DNA of 64,000 nucleotides from Hyposmocoma kahamanoa. Lineage: Eukaryota; Arthropoda; Insecta; Lepidoptera; Cosmopterigidae. Numbering within the stretch: the stretch's first letter is position 1; the number at the start of each line of letters is the position of its first letter. Where the stretch lies: NCBI RefSeq assembly GCF_003589595.1, contig NW_020653726.1, forward strand, positions 13,623,754-13,687,753. The letters are read 5' to 3'. The translations under genes were made by a program, and so were the position numbers. The notes under the pieces are model-generated. The model did not search any database, was not told the origin of the DNA, and saw only the letters and a list, made by a program, of their open reading frames with translations. Positions 23,181 to 35,088 of this stretch are shown one piece after another.

Positions 23181-25341
23181 TCTTATACAATTTAAAAAAA
23201 ACTACGTTTTTCAAATTCCTCAAAAGTGAGGTAATCTTTTATTTTTTATCTTATCTTCAGCTTTATATTAAAGTCAGTACTGTCTAAGACTTTTTACTTT
23301 GTTCAGGATCTGTGAAATAATTCGTAAAAAATGTATTAAGGCGATCAATTACCCAACTATATAAGACAAGTTACACGGACTGAAGTAACTTATTTACGTC
23401 GGGCAGTTTACGTGAAGTTAGGCCTGTTGATTTTGTAAATAAAAGCCGAGGCCACGCCGGTAATTGGTCGGCCATGCTATACACAAATATATCGGCAACC
23501 TCTAGTGTCGGGAAAGACTCGAGTTTGGCGAGTCCTTTTTATAACGAAAAGCCTTATTTTTTCGTGGACTGGACTCATTGTCAGTAAAGTCAATAAACAC
23601 TTATATCTGTATAAATAGATACATGTGGAACTGAAATCTTTTGCATGAAATTTCTTAGAATCGCAAATTCACATATTTTCAAATCGCATACCCAGCTTTT
23701 TTACAATATAATAAGCGACTTGAGTTCTCTGAATGAAAATGTTTTATAATGATTATTATTTATTTATTTTCGGACAACAAAAGGTCCAGCTTTGTCAGTA
23801 ATTAAATTATTAAGAAATCTTAAAGTTGTGTGACAAGCTGGAGGCGAAAAAAGAGACTTTAATCTATTGGCAATAGTTTCCGGTATGGGGTTGAAGCTGG
23901 CACGCAGTCTCCAAAGCAGTGAGGTGATATAAATGTCACCTGTGGAAGGCTGTGCAAACAAGTGTGACGCACTTCCTTTTTCTTTTCTTCCTTTTTCGTT
24001 TGGTCCTGATTCCAGCAAATGCCCGGCTATTGCAGACTTATTGAGCCGACGGCGACGGTTCTTAACAGCCGCGATGTGTTCTTTAACATTACATCTGACC
24101 ACCAGTGCCCTGAGTTCTATCTCAATATTGATTCAAATGTTGCCAATTTCTTTACATAAACATGGACGTCGGTGACTTATTTCTATTAAAGTTCTCGTCT
24201 GTAATGCGAAAACGGATCCAATTCTAAAAATCATGACTAAAAGACTTGATCTTTCCCAACACTAGATTCCACTGAATCGATATTTGCCGAGGTATTTGTA
24301 CGAATAAAATTAAGGCCTTCTTGACCACAATAATTATATATGCTCACAAAATTCTACTTCAATTATAGTAAATTATTTGGATTCTGGATGTTATCAAGTT
24401 AAAAATACCGATATTTTATCGTCATCATTATTATTATGTTTGTTTTGATGATATCTTTAAATCAGATAAAAGAAATCACAAATCCTTTCTACCTTGAACA
24501 AAAGCGTGATATACAGTACAAATAGCCACATATTAAGTCCTTGTCAAGCTACTAACATGTCAATGACATAAGATAATAAATTTTTAATAAATAATTTTTA
24601 TTGTTATAATACTAAATTATTGCCCACCATGAGTAAAGTGTGCGCTGAAACAGAGCACCAGAATAAAAATGTCGTGTCTGTTGTGAGAAAGGTTTATATA
24701 CTATGCGGCATAATAAACAGTAACAGTAATTTAACTCCATACAAGCACGCGAATACCGCACTCACACGTTTTCGCGTGTGTGCAATCACAGCCATCTATC
24801 GCTTAGCGAGATATTTAAGGATCTATGCAGAGCCAATGTACGAAAAGACCTCCTTCATGTGTGAGCTCAATTGTCTTGTTTACATTAAGTTATACAACTG
24901 TTTAACCGTCTCCTATGGCAAAGGTTCGAGAAAAGTTGAGAGAACGCTTGTTCGTAGGCCGATATCTGTAGCGTCGGCCGAGCACTCGCGAGCAATCTGT
25001 TTACGTAACAGCCCCCGTTATGTTCCGAGAGGGTTCCGTAGTAGACGTTAAACATATTGCCTCATAAATCGTGCGAATCCCGACGAGCTGTGCACTCGCA
25101 CCGGTGTCGATTTGACTACGTTTCCTTTACGATTTCATATTGAGCGATCGCACCCAATATCTAATAGTTTATCTCGATACACATAAATCGACATCTGTCA
25201 TTTGCTTGGAGTCCCAAATGATTGAGAGGTACATTTCATTATTTTCCTCCAGTAGATACACAAATGATATAAAAAAGTACATTTTATTTATTGTAAATTC
25301 CTGGCCATATGGATTAGAGACAACTTCTAGGTTTTTTTTTG
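23181..25341. other. Long stretch without a recognised gene
   Basis: Two open frames stand out by length. One is 23764-24102 minus (112 codons), ending KAGPFVVRK just before a repeated AAATAA tail, which makes a LINE 3' remnant plausible. The other is 24620-25051 plus (143 codons, start MPTMSKVCAETEH) with ACCATG around its start codon. Neither shows a domain I know. About 24900-25130 has more CG dinucleotides than its surroundings. Confidence 0.3.
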
Positions 25342-25541
25342 TAACGCATACACTCATTGTCCCGCACTACGACAACCCTATGTCACGGGAACCATGAAAC
25401 ACACATAGACCGCCACTAATTACACCCAAACTCACGAGATAAATAAATGTAAGCTGTACAAATATTTCTCCCGGCCCGGAAATCGAACCCGGAACCTCTG
25501 CGTGGCAGATCAGTATGGTAACCATTTGGCCACGGAGGCAG
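25342..25541 (-). repeat. SINE family B, copy 7, full length
   Basis: Best-preserved minus-strand B copy: body from TAACGCATACACTCATTG, then GAAATCGAACCCGGAACC (box B complement) and CATTTGGCCACGGAGGCAGG (box A region complement). Slight divergence only. Confidence 0.85.
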
Positions 25542-25697
25542 GTCAGTCGGCTTACATGCTTGAGTGAGGGCTACATTACATACGCGTTAGGCTCAATTTA
25601 CATTGCTTCGGAACATAATGGAAGCAAATTTTTGTCATGAAAATATACATATCAAAATAAACTTTATATGAATCATGAAGGGTGGCTTTATTCAAGG

Positions 25698-26617
25698 TAG
25701 GGATTGCAGAACCGGTCCGGTTCCTAAAATTTTGAATCCCGGTGCTGGGCTCAACTCAGTACTGGTATTCCCGGTACTTCTTAAAAAGCTTAAGAATCTA
25801 TACAAACTCAAATGGCTTTGGTTGATTCCGCATAACAGCGAAATCGTTAAATCAATCACTGGAATAAATATATAGTAAAATTGAGGATATATATACATGG
25901 TTTGAAAACACGATTCCTAAATATTTTCACGATAGAAAAAAAAACACAAACTTACGTCGAAATTTTACAAGATAACAAATGCATTCAATAGATACTTTAC
26001 ATTAATATACTTGCCAATGATTTTTTTGTATCATCTGAACTAAATACAATGTATATTACGATATACATCATTTGAATCATTTGATACGTCAAATGGCTTT
26101 AAATTCGTTTGGAAAAAAATAAATTCTGAAATAAAGCCAGTGACGCTGCCACTCAGCCACCAAGCAAAATGAACCGTATCAAATAGTACGACAAAAAATT
26201 TAATTCGAACTGAGGTAGTATCGACTCTTAAACTGTAACCAGTAAGTATGTTTTTTCCGGGTTATCCCTACCAATTCAATAATTTACGTAACAGTAATAC
26301 AATAAACAATAAAGAAAAACTTCATTCCCTAAAGGTTTTTATTCAAAATATCTATTTCAGAGATAATTATTATTAAATTTAACATAATATCATAAAATCA
26401 CATAGTAGTTAAGTAATAAGTTTACTTTAGCATTATAATGGCAGTGACGTGCGCCCGTGCGAAGTTGCCAACGGACGATATTAGTCATAACTCAGTAGGT
26501 AAGTAGTTCCTTGCTATAACCGGGAGTACCAAGAATCTATAATCGCGGTATCGGGACTGATTGCTTCTCGCCAGTACCGGAATTTCCGAAACCAGAAATT
26601 CCCGGGAGCAAGCCCTA
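25698..26617. mobile_element. hAT-like non-autonomous transposon (920 bp)
   Basis: Ends TAGGGATTGCAGAACCGG and, inverted, TAGGGCTTGCTCCCGGG. They are flanked by ATTCAAGG (25690-25697) and ATTCAGGG (26618-26625), an 8 bp duplication with one change. Short TIRs, 8 bp duplication and subterminal GGTCCGG/CCGGTA words fit the hAT superfamily. The interior is AT-rich with no transposase frame. Confidence 0.8.
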
Positions 26618-26777
26618 ATTCAGGGCCTATGCAGTCCCTCATCACCGCGACCATCAACTGATCTATTGTGTTCACCACTAATTACAGTTCGGAGCCAGGG
26701 TCAACAGCATTAAAGAACTGAAGGACTTTTCAGACTGCGTCACCCTCCACATATACTAACTTATAATATAATACAAT

Positions 26778-26940
26778 AATAACGCACACACTCATAGCCC
26801 CGCACTAGGGAAACCCTGTATCGCGGGTGCCATGAATACACGCGTTAACACTCACAAATTACACCCAAGCGCACAAGAGAAATACGTGCGTACATGCGTG
26901 GCAGTCCAAAATGATAACTGCTCGGCCATGGAGGCAGTTG
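26778..26940 (-). repeat. SINE family B, copy 8, internal deletion
   Basis: Minus-strand body with ACACTCATAGCCCCGCACTA and head end GCTCGGCCATGGAGGCAGTT. The segment containing box B is missing. Confidence 0.75.
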
Positions 26941-28630
26941 TATTCAAACTTGTATTTAACTGCAATGCATGCAGCACGTGTGCAGCGCGCATGCAGTGCT
27001 TGTGCAACGCGTTCGCTGCGCATTCGCCAGATCTGTACGCACTCTTAGCGCCTAGTTACACGACGCGAAAGTATTCGCGAGGCCGTCTCACGGTGACAGC
27101 CCAGTTCCCACGCTTTCACGTTCATTACTGGTGAATCTGGATTCTATTCACTAGGCAACAACATTTAAATTCCTCGGAACAATACAACCGCGCAATCGCA
27201 CCGCGAACGACGCGCGGCCGCCGCGTAGGAGAAAGACAAGCCAGTCTCGCCCGCGCACCCGGGACGCTAAAAGGGAAATGGGAAGTTAAAACGTGAAAGC
27301 TAAATAAATAGAGCGTATTTTACCATGACAGTCAGATGCACGCGGTCGGTGCGCGGCGGCCATGCGGTCTCCGCGCGGCGTGAGCACGATAAAATTCGTG
27401 TTGAATAGACGTGCCCATAAACGGTAGCTGCGGGAACTTCAGAGTTGCGCTAGAATTCTCCGAAAGATGAGCTGTGTGTACGCTCTTATCCAATTTGTAC
27501 GTTACATAATTGACTAAACTTCATTATGCTACATGGGGAATATACATTAAGCCCAACAGTTGTCATCCGAGCAAGGCCTGACACGCATGTAGCAACACAA
27601 GTACGCAAAATAAGGTCATAAATATACAAATACCAAAGGATAGTTGTCCGAGGAAAATAGATGTCCTTCCTTAATGTGCATGCGTGTAACTTTATCGCAA
27701 ATATATCTATCATCGCCATATTTCCTGAGTCTATTTCCGCATAGTGGTGAGAATACCATTCTCCCTCGCCGTTACTAGGCAACCGCATCCATTTCACGCT
27801 CACTACTATCTCCAGTATTTATCTGCACCAGAGGGTGCGAACTTATAATCGTTAATCATGGATATTCTTAAGTATTAGATAAGTTTACATCTATTTTGAC
27901 GTGTACCACTGTACCTACTTATTATCTTGACTTGCAAAAGCGTTCAAATACAATTCGTTGGTAGTTTTTTTCTTATTAATCAATCAATCCAATGACGTAA
28001 GTTTGATGGCTATAAAGAAAGGAACATCAAGTTAATAAATATGTGACTGGTGTAAGAATATGTTAACATATTGTTCAGTAGAATAATGTTTCTCTATGGT
28101 TTTAAACTTCGCTTCAGAAGTATTGAGACCGATAGATGGATCAGGGACAAAAGACAATGGATCACTATGACGATAACAATATCACCGCGATTTATGTAGC
28201 ATAGCAATATGGTAAACATAGTCAGAGGTTATAAATAGCTATTTTTTGTCCATAGCACCAAAGCACCTCTCTTTATAACCTTAATCTTTGCAGCGAACCG
28301 TCATATATGTATAATTTCAAAATGAAGCAATTTCAAATTTAGATCAGGTAGGTGTAGGTAAAAAATTCATACGAACTCGGCCGGAAAGTAATTTGTATTT
28401 AACTTTGTATAGTGTGTGTGTTTTTGTAAAGTTAACATTCTCGATTTTTTTTTTGCAAAATAATATATTATGATGAATAAAAGAATAAAGTCTAATTAAA
28501 TTTTGTTGTTTGACAACCTAATAAAGATTTTGGTTAAAGGTTTTTAAACCTAATAATATTGTCTAAAGAAAATGTGTTTATTCGTATACAAACCGCCAAA
28601 AATTCAGACGATTCTATTGGTGGATTTTTT
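26941..28630. other. GC- and CpG-rich island, then unassigned sequence
   Basis: About 26950-27480 is markedly richer in GC and CpG than the window (for example GCGCGGCCGCCGCG near 27213 and GTGCGCGGCGGCCATGCGG near 27348). It has no long open frame. In insect DNA such an island can mark a promoter or 5' UTR, or an old GC-rich retroelement. The remainder to 28630 is AT-rich with nothing recognised. Confidence 0.35.
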
Positions 28631-28836
28631 TATGATACCTAATACCAGGACACCAAGTCGTGTGCCTAATGGTAAGCGTCAAGCCTGTCCATAACATTTG
28701 CTGTGCCACTCAGAGCTTTAAATAGCAAAGGTTTGAGGGGCACTGCCAATGCGCCCGTCACCCTGAGACATAAGTTGACAAACCCCATGTACCTGTAATT
28801 TCACCAGCACACTTACCCTTCAAAACCGCTACTAAA
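28631..28836 (-). repeat. SINE-like family A, copy 8, 5'-truncated
   Basis: Minus-strand copy from TATGATACCTAATACC to ACCCTTCAAAACCG. The left third is missing. Confidence 0.75.
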
Positions 28837-29300
28837 AACCTAGTATTTGGCAGTACTCATGCAGTATACATGCAATGTCAAACGTGGAAACAAGACCTTA
28901 AGAATCCTACGCTTGTAATTGTTGGCGCAATCTTTCCTAAAGTTGAGAAAGCAGAACCCCCTAAGGGGTATAGCGGTGATACCAACTAAGGCGGATTCTG
29001 CAAGCAGAACCCTACTATAAGATTATTGGATAAAAAAAAACAGTTCAAGATATCAGGACAAAAATGTTCCCAAACAGTAATGGACTTCAGAGTCGAGTGC
29101 CAGTTGCTAAGTGAAATAAATGTGTGTGAAATGAAGTCGCCGCAGGTCGGCGATGTGTGGAGACCGCTTAAGATAGGCCGTTTATTATTGTAGGTCCACA
29201 GCTTATCTGCGGTCTACTCTTGAAGGATGTATATTTATCCCGTTTCTCTTTAACTTAATAATGTTGAATTTTGTAGCTTGCACACCTTGTGTAATTCACG
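28837..29300. other. No gene recognised
   Basis: Nothing identified. The word GCAGAACCC occurs twice near 28950-29010 around a GGCGGATTCTGC, a possible short inverted pair. Confidence 0.3.
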
Positions 29301-29515
29301 TCGTCGTCAACCTATTCACAAGTCCCATTGCTGAGCACGGGTCTTCTCTCAGGCGAGGGTTTAAGTCATAGCCAAATACACTGGGCCAATGCGGATAAGG
29401 GTCTTCACATGTTTCCCGGGTTTTGCAAACCCCTCTTCATAACGATGTTTTTCTTCACCAAAAAGCTCATGAAAACCCCAGAGGTGCGAGGCTGGATTCG
29501 AATCCAGTTCACGGT
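29301..29515 (-). repeat. tRNA-derived SINE family C, copy 3
   Basis: Minus-strand copy with CTCAGGCGAGGGTTTAAG, TTCTTCACCAAAAAGCTC, CCAGAGGTGCGAGGC and GGATTCGAATCCAG (box B complement). The box A end is lost. Confidence 0.75.
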
Positions 29516-30867
29516 ACAATTTACGTACGGGATATAGACAAATACCTTTTTTTTTCAGGCAAAAACTATATATAATATATTTGACTGTAGTTTTCTACTG
29601 GTTCTCGTAATGTGCTAAAATGTTCTCTATTTTTCTGCTCGAAGTTTTCATTTGGCATATCAAACAACTTATGAAATAAAGATTGAACGACAAACACAAA
29701 GATAAAAATTCATTCCATCCAACAGGACTCGAACCAGTCCATCTACTGGCCAAACCGTCGTGTAACGACAAAAAATAAAGAATGGAATGAAGGAATGGTA
29801 AGCCAAAAAACAATTGTTTTAATTTGGTTACAAATTTAGAAACACAGTAAACGGGAGGAGTGTGTTGTGTGTAGTGTCGAGCTGCAGACGTCGGCGAGGC
29901 GCGCCGTGAGGGGGCGCGCGATGCAGCGAGCAGATCCAGAGGTGGTGGGTCAAGCGCGCAGTAATGGGGCACGCAGTGACGAGGCCTGCAGTGATGGGGA
30001 GACATAGGGAGTTCCGGGGAGACTACGGGCTCCCCGATAAGACCAGAGAATGGTGGGCGCCCGAGTCAAGCCCTCCGCCAAGATACGCCTCCACGGGTGT
30101 CTGTGGTGAACGCGGTCTCATCGGGATGGACTCGCCGGGGCTTGTGGTAGCTGTAGAGATGGACATGTTCGTCTGCTCTGATGGTGTGTGGCCGGGGCTT
30201 CTGTCTCGTGCGCGTCTTAGTAGCGGTCTAGACGAGGGCCTGAAGCGAGGAGACTCCTGGGGCACACATAATCACAGGATATCTTCGGCACTAACCCCGA
30301 GAGCTAGTAGAGGATGAGCTAGACATTCTCCAGTCCCTCCTGACGCGTGTTTCTGGGAACTGGAGAGACACTTCGGCGTCGGGAGGCGTGTGTCCACCTC
30401 CCGACTTTTATTTACTACTACAGCTCTTATTACTTTACTAGTACAGCTTTTATTATTTACTCCCAACTTTTATTTACTACTACAGCTCCGCCACCAAAGA
30501 GGAGATTTGATAGGGGACTTTAAAGTCAACAGCGTAGCGGTGGCAACCGTTAGTTGTGTAGTGCCTAACGGGAAGGGAGCGTGCCTACAGCTCCGGTACC
30601 TATCTGGTAAATAGGGAGGGTCCTGTACGTGCAGCCTGGGCGGCTCACCCGAAGCACTAGCCTCATGAGAACCGGACGAAGTCAGTGACAACGGTCTGTG
30701 ATAACCCTGTACACTGGCTGGTCCATGGGTCAGGATCTGAACTTAGAAGGTCCCTGAGCTTGCACAGGTTATAGTGCCTTCTCGTATACCCTAAGTGTCG
30801 GTAGAGAGGGTCACTGTAATCAAAACTAATGTAGAAATGAATTTTTTTGGTTGTGAGTTGGACTCGA
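29516..30867. other. GC-rich island of probable retroelement origin
   Basis: About 29860-30700 is strongly GC-rich. It has overlapping open frames on both strands, 29964-30317 plus (117 codons, Arg/Gly-rich) and 30023-30265 minus (80 codons, Pro/Ser/Arg-rich), neither recognised. It resembles the base composition of GC-rich 5' or 3' parts of R1-like LINEs, as does the insert at 42278. A 23 bp direct repeat (30404-30426 and 30466-30488, core TTTATTTACTACTACAGC) lies inside it. No promoter or splice evidence is seen. Confidence 0.35.
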
Positions 30868-30930
30868 AACTGCGTCAATTGCCTCAACGTGGCTAATGCT
30901 CTGCCGGCTGAGCTACGATATCACGACATT
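30868..30930 (-). repeat. tRNA-like fragment (family D head)
   Basis: On the minus strand CGTAGCTCAGCCGGCAGAGC resembles the box A region of a tRNA, and of the neighbouring D copy at 31022. There is no complete cloverleaf. Confidence 0.5.
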
Positions 30931-30959
30931 CAATATTTTTGCAATAACATAGCGACATC

Positions 30960-31210
30960 CCTATCAGTTTTCTAGTGGCTGTAAAGATACCTGGCTGAAT
31001 GAAGAAACTTTCGAATATTTTCGATCCGTAGCTCAGTTGGCAGGGCGGTAACCACGTTGAGGTTATAGACGCTGGTTAGAGACTAGTCGAATCGGAGAAT
31101 TTTTTTTATCTATGCACCAACAATATTAACAAACTATTGAAGTATTTTCACAAAAAGTAAATGAATATCATGACACTAAAAACATCATGATATTCAATCA
31201 AATTAAAAAT
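30960..31210 (+). repeat. tRNA-related SINE family D, copy 3
   Basis: Starts around GATCCGTAGCTCAGTTGGCA (box A region, 31022), then GACGCTGGTTAGAGACTAGT with a spoiled box B, and the shared A/T tail AACAAACTATTGAAGTATTT. The tail contains a perfect 12 bp inverted repeat (TGAATATCATGA at 31162 and its complement at 31185). Confidence 0.65.
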
Positions 31211-31670
31211 ATTATATCCAACAAAACAATTTCAACTGTATACATAACAACATAATATATATTTTAAGAATTTTGAATCCTTTTTTTACATGTTTCCATT
31301 GGGAATGACCCAACCCGGCTCGACGATCGAGGCGGTAAAAATGACTGTTCTTTTCGAAGTAAACAAGAATCCCTTCATCTGCATGACAATAGTAAAAGAT
31401 AGACTACACTCAAGAATATATATATCAAAGTACATTCTGTATCTTCTGAATCGGAGGTACGATAAAAATCGAGTGAAGTTTCTTGTGAATCGCACAGGAT
31501 ATCCATTACTGCGAGCCGACTGCGAGCAATGCTTTACTGCTTACCCTTGTGTCAGCGGTGAACCGTATTTACTGTCTGTGCATAATGTTATTGAACAAGT
31601 AACGTGATAATAAGAATACGTCATTAAATGAAAATGTATACGTATTTAAACCTGCTTTCAGAAGCTTTAA

Positions 31671-31805
31671 GTAGTAGTTGTAGAGCTCCTTGAGTTCGTT
31701 CAGGGAAATACAGCACCACTTTACCTGTTTCTGCTATAATATCATTGATTTCTGCCGTGAAACAGTAATGTGAATGTTTCGATTTTGAAAGGTAAGGGTG
31801 GTGGA
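31671..31805 (+). repeat. SINE-like family A, copy 9, left part
   Basis: Left half from GTAGTAGTTGTAGAGCTCC to GGTAAGGGTGGTGGA, interrupted by unrelated sequence. It resumes at 32288. Confidence 0.75.
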
Positions 31806-32287
31806 ATGAATAAAATTAATAATAATTTATTTAATAAAGAAAAACAATGACATTATAAAGTGCATGAACCAAAAAACGATAGTTGTACAAGAAGAAAAGA
31901 AATGCTATTTAAAAGTGATCCCCTAACTCCTAAACTAGGATATCCTGTATCTTAAAAGTAAGTGTACATTGGGTATCAATTATTGTACTGTGCATAATTC
32001 CCTTGTATATAAGAGTGTGTGTGCGTGCGTGCGTGCGTGCGTGCGTGACTGTATGTAGATGATGTGGATTTTTTCACATTAACAGATTTTCAGTGTAATG
32101 ATAATTTACACTTAAAAGTGTGTCTTGGAGTGCAGCATACTTCGGCTTACAGAATAGAGACATTGTATTGCTGTTTAGACCATGTAACCTGAGGACACAT
32201 GAGCGTTCTCCTTGCAGTAGCAATGAAGTAAAGTAGTGATTGACGCTTACGCAGAAGTGTTCGCAGAACAAAAAGTTGTCTTACTGT
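31806..32287 (-). mobile_element. Insertion within family A copy 9 (possible LINE 3' fragment)
   Basis: About 480 bp separates the two halves of copy 9. On the minus strand it ends in an A/T-rich tail (AATAAATTATTATTAATTTT), suggesting a 5'-truncated retroposed fragment. A 66-codon minus-strand frame (32074-32271) is not recognised. A (TGCG)n microsatellite lies at about 32019-32047. The junctions (GTGGAAT left, TGTAAAT right) could be a degraded target duplication. Confidence 0.5.
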
Positions 32288-32466
32288 AAATTACAGACAC
32301 ATGAGACTTGTCAACTTCTGTCTTGGGGTGACAAGCGCAGTGGCAGTTTCCGTCAGATCTTTGCGATTTAAAGCTCTGAGTGGCACTGCAGCTGTTATGG
32401 ACAGGCGTGTCGCTTACCACCAGTCGCTCGACTTGTACGTCCCGCCAATTGGTATCATAAAAAAAG
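32288..32466 (+). repeat. SINE-like family A, copy 9, right part
   Basis: Continues from AATTACAGACACATGAGAC to GGTATCATAAAAAAAGC. The family's 3' open frame is intact here (from 32301). Confidence 0.8.
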
Positions 32467-33550
32467 CTTTAATGGCCATTTCTCAAACCTTGACCTTTTC
32501 ATTTCGTAACCGTATTGGTTTCAACGTGCGAATGTATATTAAAGTAGGTAATAATGGTAACTGTTTAGTTTACCCAAACAATTTTAGGTAAACGAGATTT
32601 TAAATTGTAAAGGAAGAAGTCTTACAATAGAATTTCAAAAGATAAACCAGTAAAGTTTAATTTAACTTATATTTACAACGTCGAAACTAATGATGAGATG
32701 TTTAAATTACAAACTTTTATGATATAGATCTCAAAATAATGAAATCAATACCTCCGTGTTATCTTGTTAACTGTTTGTTGGCCGGGATAAATAAGGATAA
32801 GTTTTGCTCTCTTGAGAAAACAGAGTTTTTCATTATTAGCCTTCCAAAGCATACCTCCAGTTCACAAAATTAAAATAATTATTGTTACATTCGTGGAATG
32901 GGGTAAGCCGGGGTAAACAGGAAACGCCGGTCTCTAAACAAAAGGAAGTTTTACCGCCCTGAATACGGGACGGATTTCTAATTTATCGAACAACAAAAGC
33001 AATTTTGCAACTGTTGTAACGACGGCGCGATTGTGACGAAGCGGAGGCGGTTCGTGTAGATGTCTAATCTCGAACCGACTTGCCTATAAAACTAAGTTTA
33101 ACCCAGTTTGGAGCGAACTGCCTTTTCAACTTCCCTAAACAAAATTAGGTAGATATGTAAATAGTTATTACTTTATGTGTGATGACCGATTTTTGGGTGA
33201 CACAAATTTTGGTACGTAATCTTTAAAAATCATATCCAAAGGACCATGGAATATTCAGTAGGTTCCTATTAAATACAATACAATGAAGTAAGTAATTGCA
33301 ACAAGCAATCAATCAAACAATTTATCGACATCCTAGATTCCTTTCCAGATTGAAATTAGAAAAAATTGTATAGGAAATAAACCATTTTCTAACTAACCAA
33401 TGTCATTGAATCATGTAAACGCAGGCTGAACTTAATTGAAGTAAATTGAATCTATTTCCACGATGCTAAGATAATTTTTTTTCCAATTAAACATATTTTG
33501 GGGATCTAAATCGTGTGTATGATTATTTTTTCATGATGCCATTACTAAAT
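32467..33550. other. No gene recognised
   Basis: AT-rich. Nothing identified apart from a small GC-richer patch about 33010-33070. Confidence 0.35.
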
Positions 33551-33851
33551 GACGAGACGAACGAGTCGAACGCCTAGTGATAAGCGACACGCCGGTCCAA
33601 ACAATTGCAGTGCCGCTCAGAGATTTAAATCGCAAAGATCTGAGTGGCATGGCAGTGTGCCACTGTCCCCACCACCCTAAGACGTAAGTTGAAAAGCCCC
33701 ATGTGCTTGCAATTACACCAAATCCCTACCCTTACCCTTACCCTTCAATATCGAAACGAAGTAATGTGAGCATTACTGCTTGGCGGCAGAAATAAGTAAG
33801 GTGGCAGTACTTCCCTGGACAAACTCCTTGACAAGGAGCTTTACTGCTACT
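33551..33851 (-). repeat. SINE-like family A, copy 10, full length
   Basis: Minus-strand, full length, with an extra CCCTTA triplication (about 33726-33746) in the middle and the end AAGGAGCTTTACTGCTAC. Confidence 0.8.
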
Positions 33852-34675
33852 AAAACAATCGGACAATTATCAAGTAATTATTACAACATTTATCAAAGAA
33901 AATATATATATTAATAATTTGGAACCCTGCTTTTAGACCAGAACAGCATAATGCAGTCGCACGTAGTCACATTTTTAAGACGAATTGGACAGCAATAAAA
34001 TTTTGAAGATCGAACGCAATTGACATTCATAGAATAAAAGTCGTTAAATACGTCGACATGTTATAGAAATTCTTATTCTACATGCACTACTGACGTTGAC
34101 TGGTGTTGGAGATTCGTTTGTTCTTATGGTCGACAACACACGAGCCCACCATTCTGTGGCAGTCGACGACTACACATAACTAGGCTGAAGCTAGGATTTG
34201 CTGTCGGGATTCGCCATGCACTACCCCAGCCCTACTCGTATAATGCATCGCTCGAACATTTTAAAGCAACGTGTCAGATCTGTGCACTTCTTCACAGAAT
34301 ATTAAAGACCTGAAAGCTATGAACCACGACTTATATTATTGCCTTATAGCGAGGGGAGATCACAACATAAACTTTGGTAATTAATTTCAATAAATAATGT
34401 ACACAATAACAGAATTGGTTTTGTTCCAAAAATGGCCTACCAAAAGCTATTACGTAAGAACAAGGAAAGAAATTCAACGCGTTCCTGGACAGTACTTAAA
34501 TAATACCGCACATTAATGCATTAACTGGCGCACATGACTGGCATTGCTGATATAGGAAGAAGAACGGCCAGGCTCGAGTGGGGTTGGGGGTCACGTTAAC
34601 CGGATGCAACTCTCTTAGTGGATGTAAGTCGTCACTGCTTGGGTGCCCAAGGATGGAAAGCGACGGCGGGGTCGG
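33852..34675. other. No gene recognised
   Basis: Nothing identified. Confidence 0.35.
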
Positions 34676-34683
34676 CTGAAAAG

Positions 34684-35080
34684 CAGTGTTGGGCAAAATT
34701 TAATTGTTCTGACAATTAAAGATTGACAATTAATTAATTGTCAATTGCGAATCAGCAATTAACGATTGATCAATTGTTAGTTGCGAGAACCGCAATTAAC
34801 AATTAATCAATTGTTAATTGCGGTTCTCGCAACGGGCCCCCCGACGGGCCCCCCGACAGGCCTGCCGACAGGCCCCCCAACCGGCCGGAATTGATTTTAA
34901 TTGCAAATTTAATTGCAATTAAAATCAATTCAATTGAAATCAATTGCAATTAAAATCAATTGCAATTAAGTCAATTGCGACGCGTCGCAATTGATTTAAT
35001 TGCCATTGATTTAAATTGAATTGATTTTTTAATCTGATTGAATTATTGATTGAAATTTAATTGATTAACGCCCAACACTG
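34684..35080. mobile_element. hAT-like MITE with AATTG-rich array and hairpin (397 bp)
   Basis: TIRs CAGTGTTGGGC and GCCCAACACTG are flanked by CTGAAAAG on both sides (34676-34683 and 35081-35088), a perfect 8 bp duplication. CAGTG-type ends with 8 bp duplication are hAT hallmarks. Inside, nearly everything is variations of CAATTAA/CAATTG. There is a perfect 24 bp hairpin (34781-34804 with 34809-34832, loop AATC) and a GC-rich block of 12 bp units (GGGCCCCCCGAC type, about 34833-34880). It is non-coding. Confidence 0.9.
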
Positions 35081-35088
35081 CTGAAAAG

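Noticed and set aside
24620..25051. Host gene with ACCATG start context
   Set aside because: No domain, no splice evidence and biased composition; kept only as a note within the unassigned stretch.
32019..32047. CRISPR-like or structured repeat
   Set aside because: It is a plain (TGCG)n microsatellite without spacers.
33726..33746. Telomere-like CCCTTA repeats
   Set aside because: Only three units, inside a family A copy, and the unit is not the insect telomere unit (TTAGG)n.
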